From contig JBGOUV010000215.1 in assembly GCA_041477815.1 (NCBI GenBank), forward strand, positions 1 to 11,866: a stretch of DNA of 11,866 nucleotides. Reading direction: 5' to 3'. This DNA comes from JBGOUV01 sp041477815 (lineage in GTDB: Bacteria > Acidobacteriota > Terriglobia > Bryobacterales > JACQDG01). Positions 1-6,183 of the stretch are shown piece after piece (position 1 is the stretch's first letter; each line of letters starts with the position of its first letter). Below the pieces are notes generated by a model. The model searched no databases and was not told where the DNA came from. It saw only the letters and a program-made list of their open reading frames with translations. A program made the translations under genes and the position numbers.

Positions 1-1639
1 AGCTCGCCCCCCTCCCCCCCGCGCTCCCCGCCCACATGTCCCCACCGTGATCCACCACCGTCTGCCGCGCCAGGGCCAGCCCCAACCCTGTCCCGTTCTT
101 CTTCCCCTCGCTGGCGAACGGCTGGAACAGCCGGTCCCTCACGTCCGGATGTATCCCCGGCCCCGTATCCGTCACCCGCACCGTGATCGACCCATTCTCG
201 GTCGTGGCGTCCACCGTGATCCGGCCGCCGTCGGGCATCGCCTCCAGCGCGTTCACCAGCAGGTTGGCGAAGGCCCGCTCCAGCCGGCCCCGGTCCGCCG
301 TCACCAGCTTGTCGTTGGGCACCTCCACCGCCACCTCCACCTTCTGGGCCTCGGCCGCCGCTCGCAGCGGCTCCAGCGCGGCCTGCGCGATCTCCGACAC
401 CAGGCATTCCTCGCGCAGCTCCCGCGTCCGCCCTCGCGTTACGTTGAGCAGGTCCTCCAGCATGTCCTGGATCTTCTTCGACGCCTTGTACAGGTTCGCC
501 GACAACCGCTTGCGCTGGTGCTCGGGCAGCTCCGACGTGAGGAGCATCTCGCTCGATCCGTAAATCGCCGCCAGCGGATTCCGCAGGTCGTGCACGATCG
601 ACCCGGCCAGCCGCCCGATGGTGTACAGCCGCTCGTTGCGGATCAGCTCCTGCCGCGCCTGCTGGATCGACGCGCTCATGTTGTTAAAAGTGCGGGCCAG
701 CCGTCCGATTTCGTCGTTGGTGACCGGCTCCACGCGGCAGTCGAAGTTCTCGCGGGCCAACTCCGCCGCGGCGTGGTCCAGCGCCTCGATGGGCCGGACG
801 ATCCTCCTCGCCAGGGCGAAGGTAATGAGCGAGCTCAGCACCAGGCTCAGCAGCCAGATCACCGCGATCTGACGCCGCAGCGTGGCGTAGCCCGCCGTCG
901 CCGCCTCAATCGAACGCAGCGCGGTCAGGGTCCCCACCGTACGGCCCTCGATGTCCCGCAGCGGCTCGGACACCTCCACGTAGTTCCGCGCGCTGTGCGA
1001 TCCCACGGTCGAGGCGAAGGTCCGCCCTTCCGACGCGAACAGGAAGTCGCTCCCGGTCGACACCCGCAATTGCGCCGCCACCGCGTCGGTCACGCGGAAA
1101 CCCGTGACCAGCACGTTGATGAGCCCCAGCTCGCCCCCCGACTGCACGTACACCGGTGTTACCACGAACTGATACAGATCGTCGTCCATGGCCACGAACC
1201 CGCTCTGCTGCTTGGGAAACCGCGCCCGTGCCTGCTCGACGAACGCCAGCTCGTCCGGCATGGCCGCGTCGCCCTCCGCCGACAGGCGCGCGATCACCTT
1301 GCCCTTCGGATCCGTGACCACCACCAGCCCCCGGTCCCCCAGGTGCCGCTCCAGGCCCCGCAGCAGCTCCCCCGAGGTATCGGTGATGGTGGCGACGTCG
1401 CCCGTCCCAAAAGCCGCCCGTACCTGCGGCGCGCTCGCAATCTGCGCGCTCAGCGTCTCCAGCGCCTGCGCCCGCTCCCGCCACAGCGACCGGTAGGCCT
1501 GCATGCTGGTGGCGACTTCCTCCCGCAACTGCTTCTGCGTCTCCGTCACCACGTGCTGCGACACAATCCAGCCCGTCACCACGAACAAAAAGGTAATGGC
1601 GACCGAAGTAGACAGCCAGATTTTCGTCAGCAGCCGCAT
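1..1639 (-). CDS. Membrane sensor histidine kinase (3' end cut by window edge)
   Basis: I translated this gene by hand: 546 codons are visible. It is an inner-membrane two-component sensor that should autophosphorylate on His and pass phosphate to a response regulator. Order of parts: membrane segment at residues 7-27, extracytoplasmic sensor region 28-257 (Cache-like in its second half, family uncertain), second membrane segment 258-278, HAMP linker around 279-330, HisKA with the phospho-acceptor His350 in SIVHDLRNPLAAI, then the ATPase domain with N box around Asn463 (NLLVNALEAM), DTGPGI at 491-496 and GTGLGLA at 516-522. Only about 10-20 residues should be missing at the C-terminus. The ATG at 1639 lies six bases after the cupredoxin stop and is the first start codon in its frame after that stop, so the start is well fixed. 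It is the distal visible gene of the porin-cupredoxin-kinase unit. No receiver domain is attached in the visible part. The ligand is unknown. Confidence 0.93.
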   Translation of the reverse strand, partial: MRLLTKIWLSTSVAITFLFVVTGWIVSQHVVTETQKQLREEVATSMQAYRSLWRERAQALETLSAQIASAPQVRAAFGTGDVATITDTSGELLRGLERHLGDRGLVVVTDPKGKVIARLSAEGDAAMPDELAFVEQARARFPKQQSGFVAMDDDLYQFVVTPVYVQSGGELGLINVLVTGFRVTDAVAAQLRVSTGSDFLFASEGRTFASTVGSHSARNYVEVSEPLRDIEGRTVGTLTALRSIEAATAGYATLRRQIAVIWLLSLVLSSLITFALARRIVRPIEALDHAAAELARENFDCRVEPVTNDEIGRLARTFNNMSASIQQARQELIRNERLYTIGRLAGSIVHDLRNPLAAIYGSSEMLLTSELPEHQRKRLSANLYKASKKIQDMLEDLLNVTRGRTRELREECLVSEIAQAALEPLRAAAEAQKVEVAVEVPNDKLVTADRGRLERAFANLLVNALEAMPDGGRITVDATTENGSITVRVTDTGPGIHPDVRDRLFQPFASEGKKNGTGLGLALARQTVVDHGGDMWAGSAGGRGAS

Positions 1640-1645
1640 CCCTGG

Positions 1646-2353
1646 TTATTTCCGCACCCCCGGATAATACACGTGCTCGTCGCGCGCCGGCGGATAATCC
1701 CGCCCGTACTTGTTCTTATGCGGCACGGCCAGGTACTCCTGCTCCGGCAGGCGGGTCTCCGGCATCACCAACCCCGCCTCGGGCAGCGCCACCGGCCGCT
1801 CCAGCCGGCTCAACGCCTCGGCCTGGATGCGCTCGTGCCACACCTGGAACCGGTACATCCCCGCCGGCGCCCGGATCTCGAACTTCCCGTCCACCCCCGT
1901 CACCGTGTAGTAGGGCGTCGGCAGCACGGCGATCACGGCGCTCATGGTCGCGTGGATGTTGCAGAACACCCGCACCATCCCGGGCCGCCGGAACAGCACC
2001 CGCCGCGTCGTGTTGGGGGCGTACAGATGTACGTCGAATACCTGTCCGTCGTAGTTCGAGAAGGCGTTATGGAAGATGGGGTCGAAGTTGGGGAAATCCA
2101 CCGTGGCCCCCACCTCCACGGCCAGGACGTGCGGCAGGAACGTCTTGCTGCGCTGCTCCATCACCGCCCGGCGGGGCGAGAGCGGCGCCGGCCGGGGGCT
2201 CTCCGGGTCCTTGGGCTCCAGCCATACCACCACGCCCGAGTGGTCCCGGATCTTGCGGGTGCTCTTCTCGTCGGCCGGTACCAGCAGGATGCTCCCGGTG
2301 AGGGTTGCCGCTACTGCGGGGACGCTAGAACATATAAGCCACAGCCAGGTCAT
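1646..2353 (-). CDS. Secreted cupredoxin (methylamine-utilization-like) with carboxypeptidase-regulatory-like domain
   Basis: 235 residues. The N-terminus (MTWLWLICSSVPAVAA) is a short hydrophobic export signal, although it has no positive n-region. Residues 70-145 form a plastocyanin-like fold with a full type-1 copper ligand set: His95 in FHN, then Cys131-x2-His134-x2-Met137 in FCNIHATM. This Cys-x2-His-x2-Met spacing is normal for the bacterial proteins often labelled methylamine utilization protein, whose real role is mostly unknown. Residues 145-175 (YYTVTGVDGKFEI, then GMYRFQVWHE) look like a carboxypeptidase-regulatory-like beta sandwich. A Pro/Arg-rich tail follows. The start lies 29 bp inside the end of the upstream porin gene, which suggests coupled translation, and the histidine kinase begins six bases after the stop. 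Copper binding and a periplasmic electron-transfer or redox-sensing role are inferred from the ligands; the partner is not known. Confidence 0.87.
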   Translation of the reverse strand: MTWLWLICSSVPAVAATLTGSILLVPADEKSTRKIRDHSGVVVWLEPKDPESPRPAPLSPRRAVMEQRSKTFLPHVLAVEVGATVDFPNFDPIFHNAFSNYDGQVFDVHLYAPNTTRRVLFRRPGMVRVFCNIHATMSAVIAVLPTPYYTVTGVDGKFEIRAPAGMYRFQVWHERIQAEALSRLERPVALPEAGLVMPETRLPEQEYLAVPHKNKYGRDYPPARDEHVYYPGVRK

Positions 2354-3671
2354 AGTGATTGTTCAAAGGCCGCTGCCCTCCAAGATACCGCGTTCGGACC
2401 TGCGACACCTCCCCCCCTATCACCACGTTCGGCGCAATCCGGTAAAACGCGTTGCCCCCGTAGGCCAGGTTCTTCAGAATTCCGCCCACGCCGAGGTCCC
2501 GGTTGTGCGGATCGTCCTGGCCGCTATACAGATTGAAGCTCAGCCGGGGCGTGGCGATGAACGTCACCTGGGCCCACCCGCCCCTGGTTCGCACCGGGAT
2601 CACTTCCTCGCGGCCCGGACCGAGCGACCGCACCAGAAAGCCCTGCCGCACGCCGCCGCCCCCCAACTTCGCCAGGTTCCGCCCCACGAACATGGTCCCG
2701 GTGAACTCCACCTTCTTGTGGGGATTCACGAACCAATCGATGGAGAACGCCCGCGCCGGCACCGCGTAGCCGCCGATGTGGGTGGTGCTCCAGTGGAATC
2801 CCGGCGCGACCTCCACCCGCCGCTGGTCATCGAAGCGGTGGCCCACCTGGAAGTGTCCCTCCAGCGCCGGCCTCTTGGACTCCAGCGTCCGGTCAAACTC
2901 GGGCGGCGTCGGTGTGACCGGCGTATACCGCTCGTCGGTCTGCGACACCCCGATCCGCGCCCGCAAGTCCGTCGCCGCGCCCAGCGACACCCGCTGCTCA
3001 AACCGTACCTGCGGCCTCCATCGCCACAGGTTGCCCGCCGCGGTCAACGGCGAGATCCCCACCTGTGCCAGCGAGTTCGGCTCGCGCGGGGCAAAGATCG
3101 GCTTTTCCTGACCGACCAGGAAGCTCCGCGAGTTCCATTCTCCCTCGATATACGCCGTGCGCAAACGCACCTGGTGGTTCAGTACGTCGGTCGAGCCCGA
3201 AAACAGGTCCAACAGCAGCGAGCCCCGGATCTTCCCTCCCGCCACCGCCTCCGGCCCGTCGAACTCCAGCCCGATGACGCTCTGCCGGAACGTCCCCCCG
3301 GCATTGATCGGCCCCCGCGCATTCACCGCGGTAATGGGATTGTCAGCCGCCCCCCCGTGCCGGCCGTTGCGGAAGGCGTTGAACAGGGCCATGCCGGTCA
3401 GCTTCACCGGCACTTTCTGCACGGTCTCCACCTTGACCTGGTCCTGCTCCGTGATCCGGCCCGACTGCAGCTCGACCTTCTCTTCCAGCGCCGTCACCGG
3501 CTCTTTGCCCTTCTCCATCGCCTGCCGCAGCAACTGCACCTCGGCCCACAACTCGGCGTTCTGCTTCTCCAGCCGATCCAGGCGCTCGATAATAGTATCC
3601 AGCCCGGCCTGCCCGCAAAGCCCCACGGGCCAAGCCGCAGCCACTACAGCCGCCAGCAGTAAGGTTTTCAT
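2325..3671 (-). CDS. Outer-membrane beta-barrel (porin-like) protein with N-terminal coiled coil
   Basis: 448 residues from the ATG at 3671. That start gives a clean signal peptide (MKTLLLAAVVAAAWPVGLCGQA) and has a GAGGA ribosome site four bases upstream. A GTG at 3695 would put charged residues in front of the signal and is less likely. After the signal come heptad-rich helices (LDTIIERLDRLEKQNAELWA and on through about residue 80), as in trimeric porins whose coiled coil sits in the periplasm. The rest alternates in polar/hydrophobic strands rich in Gly and aromatic residues and ends in AVAYMF, with the C-terminal Phe expected of an outer-membrane barrel recognised by BamA. I cannot assign a substrate. 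It is the first gene of the tight porin-cupredoxin-kinase unit, so it may admit or anchor what the cupredoxin or the sensor handles. Confidence 0.82.
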   Translation of the reverse strand: MKTLLLAAVVAAAWPVGLCGQAGLDTIIERLDRLEKQNAELWAEVQLLRQAMEKGKEPVTALEEKVELQSGRITEQDQVKVETVQKVPVKLTGMALFNAFRNGRHGGAADNPITAVNARGPINAGGTFRQSVIGLEFDGPEAVAGGKIRGSLLLDLFSGSTDVLNHQVRLRTAYIEGEWNSRSFLVGQEKPIFAPREPNSLAQVGISPLTAAGNLWRWRPQVRFEQRVSLGAATDLRARIGVSQTDERYTPVTPTPPEFDRTLESKRPALEGHFQVGHRFDDQRRVEVAPGFHWSTTHIGGYAVPARAFSIDWFVNPHKKVEFTGTMFVGRNLAKLGGGGVRQGFLVRSLGPGREEVIPVRTRGGWAQVTFIATPRLSFNLYSGQDDPHNRDLGVGGILKNLAYGGNAFYRIAPNVVIGGEVSQVRTRYLGGQRPLNNHYDLAVAYMF

Positions 3672-3675
3672 GCCG

Positions 3676-3680
3676 TCCTC
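3676..3680 (-). promoter_or_regulatory. Ribosome binding site of the porin-like gene
   Basis: On the minus strand GAGGA precedes the ATG at 3671 with a 4-base spacer. It decides the start in favour of 3671 over the upstream GTG at 3695. Confidence 0.7.
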
Positions 3681-3737
3681 GTCGTCTCTGACCACCGAGC
3701 CGCCCCGGAAAGGAGCGGGATCCCTGATTTGGCGATC

Positions 3738-3804
3738 AACCGCCGATGAACGCCGATCGACTGGACCTGCCCTATCCGACGTTCAGCGGCGTTCATCTGC
3801 GGTT
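3738..3804. repeat. Imperfect inverted repeat of the AACCGC(A/C)GATGAACGCCG type
   Basis: The left arm 3738-3757 (AACCGCCGATGAACGCCGAT) and the reverse complement of the right arm 3785-3804 (AACCGCAGATGAACGCCGCT) agree at 18 of 20 positions and are separated by 27 bases. It lies between the porin start and the receiver-only gene. The right arm is inside the coding end of that receiver gene and encodes its tail (ETADERR). Similar GATGAACGC words are dispersed through many soil-bacterial genomes, as I recall; copy number in this genome cannot be judged from one window. Confidence 0.75.
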
Positions 3805-4190
3805 TCAAGGGTTCTCTTCAGCAGCTCCTCTATCTTCTGCCGTACGGCCAGCGGCGACCAAGGCTTGCCAAAGTACGCGTCGGCCCCCAGCCGCATGACC
3901 CGCTCGGGCGTCTGCGGATCCTGGCTCCCGCTCAGCACCACAATCGGCAGCCGCTGGTACCGCTCCTCCGCCCGGACGCGACGGATCAGCTCAAACCCGT
4001 CCAGAAACGGCATCTCCAGGTCGGTAACCAGAGCGTCGATCCCGTGACCCTGGTCGGCCGCCAAATACTCCAGCGCCCGTCGCCCATCGCATACCCGGGC
4101 CACTTCCACGCCCGGGATATGCAGCAGAGCGATCTCCAGGGTCGTAGCCGCCGTCTCGGCATCCTCGACGATCAGAATGTTTTGCGACAT
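3783..4190 (-). CDS. Receiver-only response regulator (CheY-like)
   Basis: 135 residues, a single phospho-acceptor domain with no output domain. The acidic pair is Glu9-Asp10, the phosphorylation site Asp57 (VTDLEMP), the switch Ser87 (VLSGS), and the conserved Lys109 (GKPW), so it should be competent to accept phosphate. GGAAG sits five bases before the ATG at 4190. Such stand-alone receivers act as phosphate shuttles, sinks, or regulators by protein contact. It lies 75 bp after the OmpR-type regulator and 111 bp before the porin start, on the same strand as the histidine kinase, so it may be an intermediate in one pathway. Its last residues are encoded by one arm of an inverted repeat, which looks like a tail added by repeat insertion. 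Confidence 0.93.
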   Translation of the reverse strand: MSQNILIVEDAETAATTLEIALLHIPGVEVARVCDGRRALEYLAADQGHGIDALVTDLEMPFLDGFELIRRVRAEERYQRLPIVVLSGSQDPQTPERVMRLGADAYFGKPWSPLAVRQKIEELLKRTLETADERR

Positions 4191-4195
4191 ACTTG

Positions 4196-4200
4196 CTTCC
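4196..4200 (-). promoter_or_regulatory. Ribosome binding site of the receiver-only gene
   Basis: GGAAG on the minus strand, five bases before the ATG at 4190. It supports this start. Confidence 0.6.
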
Positions 4201-4239
4201 GATTGTCGCCGATACCTCGCCGCCGGGCGCCTGTGTCCA

Positions 4240-4256
4240 TGTTAACTTCCTGTAAA
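4240..4256 (-). promoter_or_regulatory. Candidate OmpR/PhoP-type direct-repeat operator
   Basis: Read on the minus strand this is TTTACA-GGAAG-TTAACA: two near-identical hexamers 11 bp apart, one helical turn, in an otherwise GC-rich gap. OmpR-family winged-helix regulators bind head-to-tail on direct repeats, and Bacillus PhoP uses TTAACA hexamers with a spacer of about 5 bp. It lies 50-66 bases upstream of the receiver-only start and directly downstream of an OmpR-type regulator gene. I see no convincing -10 element after it. The match is two hexamers only, so chance is possible. Confidence 0.35.
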
Positions 4257-4265
4257 CACAACTCC

Positions 4266-4940
4266 TTACGGCAGAAACCGATACCCCACCCCGTGCAGCG
4301 TCGTAAAGTATCTCGGCACGTTCGGGTCCGGCTCCAGCTTCTGCCGCAGCTTGACCACGTGGATGTCCACCGTCCGGGTGTTGGGATAGTGGTCGTACCC
4401 CCACACCGAGTTCAGAATCATGTCCCGCGTCAGGGGCTTATCCGGGTTCTGCAAAAAATACATCAGCAGGTTGTACTCCGAAGGCGTGAACTTCACCGCC
4501 TCCCCCTTGCGCTCCACCACCCGCCGCTCCACGTCCACTTCCACGTCTCCAAAGTGGTAGACCTTCTTCCCCTCCGGCGACACCCGCCGCAGCAGCGCCC
4601 GGATGCGCGCCAACAGCTCCCGCGAACCGAACGGCTTGGTCACGTAATCATCGGCCCCGATCTCCAGGAGCAGCACTTTGTCGATCTCGTCCCCCACCGC
4701 GCTCAGCACCAGGATCGGCGTCGGCAGGTTGGACGCCCGGAGCTGTTTACAGATCTCCATCCCCGTCATCCCCGGCAGCCGCAGGTCCACGATGACCAGG
4801 TCCGGCTTCAGGAGGAGGGCCTTTTCGTATCCCTCCCGCCCGTCGGCGGCCATGTGCACCCGGAACCCCTCCTGCTCCAGCATGACACCGATGGTGTCAC
4901 GCACCGTTTCGTCATCATCAATGACCAATATGGATTTCAT
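4266..4940 (-). CDS. OmpR/PhoB-family DNA-binding response regulator
   Basis: 224 residues, the usual length of the family. The N-terminal receiver has Asp8-Asp9, phospho-acceptor Asp52 (IVDLRLPG), Ser80 and Lys102 (TKPF). After a short linker, residues 125-224 form the winged-helix DNA-binding domain with the typical KFTPSEYNLL, recognition-helix region NTRTVDIHVVKLRQKL and the C-terminal wing GVGYRFLP. It should act as a phosphorylation-dependent transcription factor. It is divergent from the ThiI gene with only 16 bp between start codons and may share a symmetric promoter element with it. The next gene on the same strand is the receiver-only regulator. No kinase is adjacent; the nearest is the one at 1-1639, three genes downstream on the same strand. 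Its target genes are not known. Confidence 0.95.
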   Translation of the reverse strand: MKSILVIDDDETVRDTIGVMLEQEGFRVHMAADGREGYEKALLLKPDLVIVDLRLPGMTGMEICKQLRASNLPTPILVLSAVGDEIDKVLLLEIGADDYVTKPFGSRELLARIRALLRRVSPEGKKVYHFGDVEVDVERRVVERKGEAVKFTPSEYNLLMYFLQNPDKPLTRDMILNSVWGYDHYPNTRTVDIHVVKLRQKLEPDPNVPRYFTTLHGVGYRFLP

Positions 4941-4950
4941 CGATAACCAA

Positions 4951-4958
4951 ATTATAAT
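4951..4958. promoter_or_regulatory. Self-complementary ATTATAAT, possible shared divergent -10 element
   Basis: ATTATAAT is identical on both strands and contains a perfect TATAAT each way. It sits in the 16-bp gap between the OmpR-type regulator (start 4940, minus) and the ThiI gene (start 4957 or 4966, plus). Transcription starting about seven bases downstream would begin near 4944 on the minus strand and near 4965 on the plus strand, giving almost leaderless mRNAs. I see no good -35 hexamer at 17-18 bp on either side. Symmetric -10 elements are known to drive divergent transcription. Confidence 0.4.
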
Positions 4959-6183
4959 GGAGTGGATGGCCTTGCTGGTGCTCCACTATCACGAGATGTG
5001 GCTGAAGGGGGGCAACCGCAACTTCTTTCTCCACAAGCTGACCGAGTCCCTCCGCTCCCATTTGTCCGGCCTGGGCCCGGTCCGGATCGAGCACGAGGAC
5101 GGCCGCGTCCTCGTCACCCTCGACGCCGGCCCCGCCGCGGCCGTCGAGCGTCTCCGTCGCGTCTTCGGCGTCGCCTACTACTCCGTCGTATCCGAAACGG
5201 ACCGCGACCTGGCCGCCGTCGCCGCGGTCGCCGTCGAGCAGCTCCGCATCCAGCCGTTCCGCACCTTTGCCGTCCGCGCCCGCCGCTCCGACAAGACGCT
5301 CCCCTTCCGCTCGGGCGAAGCCGAGCGCCACATCGGCGGGGTCCTGCTCACGCGCCTCCGCGAAGCCGGCCGCGACATCTCCGTCAACCTCGACCACCCC
5401 GATCTCACCTGCTACGTCGAGTTCACCAGCAGCCGGGCGTTGGTTTACTCCCAGAAGATCCCTGGACCTGGCGGCATGCCCGCCAACACGGCCGGCAAGC
5501 TCGCCTGCCTGCTCTCGGGCGGCTTCGACTCGGCCGTCGCCGCCTGGCACCTGATGAAGCGCGGCGCTCACCTTCTCTTCATCCATTTCCACGGCGTCGC
5601 CGCCCAACCCGGGGAATCTTCCGAGCCCGTAGCCCGCGAAATAGTCGAGATTCTGACCCCCTACCAAGGCCATGCTAAGCTTTTCCTGGTCCCTTTTTAC
5701 GAGCTGCAGCGCGAGATCGTCCTGAACGCCCCCGAAGAATACCGCATTCTGCTCTACCGGCGCTTGATGCTGCGGATCGCTGAAGGCCTGGCCTACCGGA
5801 ACCACGCCCTGGGCCTGGTGACCGGCGATTCGCTGGCCCAAGTAGCCTCCCAGACGCTTCAGAACCTGGCCGCCGTAGGCGCCGTAGCCAGTCTCCCGCT
5901 CTACCGCCCTCTGATCGGCTGCGATAAGCAGGAGATCATCGACACCGCCCGCCGCATCGGCACCTACGATCCTTCGAGCGAGCGCTTCAGCGACTGCTGC
6001 CCCGCCTTCATGCCCCGTCATCCCCGCCTCTACGCCACCCCCGACGAGCTGACCCAAGCCGAGTCCAAGCTAGACGTCCCGGACATGGTCCGTCGCGGCC
6101 TGGCCGGAGCGGAGCGCGAAACCTACGAGTTCCAAAACGGCCAAGTCGTCCAAGCGGATACCACCCAAAATGCCCTCGCCTAG
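4957..6183 (+). CDS. thiI: tRNA 4-thiouridine synthase ThiI, short form without rhodanese domain
   Basis: 408 residues from the ATG at 4957. ThiI adenylates U8 of certain tRNAs and inserts sulfur supplied as persulfide by an IscS-type desulfurase, giving 4-thiouridine; longer homologues also act in thiamine thiazole synthesis. Residues 1-170 form the N-terminal ferredoxin-like and THUMP tRNA-binding region (LHYHEMWLKGGNRNFF). The ATP pyrophosphatase domain follows, with PP-loop SGGFDS at 187-192, then RRLMLRIAEGLA, VTGDSLAQVASQTLQNL, and the Asp346-Cys347-Cys348 motif common in the short forms. No rhodanese domain follows, as in Bacillus ThiI. A second in-frame ATG at 4966 is a serious alternative start: if the TATAAT at 4953-4958 is the true -10, the mRNA would begin at about that codon. 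No thiamine genes are nearby. A palindromic repeat begins right after the stop. Confidence 0.93.
   Translation: MEWMALLVLHYHEMWLKGGNRNFFLHKLTESLRSHLSGLGPVRIEHEDGRVLVTLDAGPAAAVERLRRVFGVAYYSVVSETDRDLAAVAAVAVEQLRIQPFRTFAVRARRSDKTLPFRSGEAERHIGGVLLTRLREAGRDISVNLDHPDLTCYVEFTSSRALVYSQKIPGPGGMPANTAGKLACLLSGGFDSAVAAWHLMKRGAHLLFIHFHGVAAQPGESSEPVAREIVEILTPYQGHAKLFLVPFYELQREIVLNAPEEYRILLYRRLMLRIAEGLAYRNHALGLVTGDSLAQVASQTLQNLAAVGAVASLPLYRPLIGCDKQEIIDTARRIGTYDPSSERFSDCCPAFMPRHPRLYATPDELTQAESKLDVPDMVRRGLAGAERETYEFQNGQVVQADTTQNALA

Noticed and set aside
47..2536. 829-codon open frame on the plus strand
   Set aside because: It is antisense to the histidine kinase and cupredoxin, which have clear domains. The translation is Arg/His/Pro-rich with no recognisable motif, as expected for an antisense frame in GC-rich DNA.
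2076..3662. 528-codon plus-strand frame
   Set aside because: Antisense to the porin-like gene, which has a signal peptide, ribosome site and C-terminal Phe. The antisense product is low-complexity.
3672..3695. GTG start for the porin-like gene
   Set aside because: It would place MVRDDEDG before the signal peptide, and the GAGGA ribosome site fits the ATG at 3671.
4678..4956. 93-codon N-terminal extension of ThiI
   Set aside because: It overlaps the OmpR-type regulator on the other strand, and ThiI family members begin close to LHYHEMWLKGGNRNFF, right after the ATG at 4957/4966.
4918..6057. 379-codon minus-strand frame
   Set aside because: Antisense to thiI, whose PP-loop and THUMP region are unmistakable; the product is Gly/Ala/Asp-rich without motifs.
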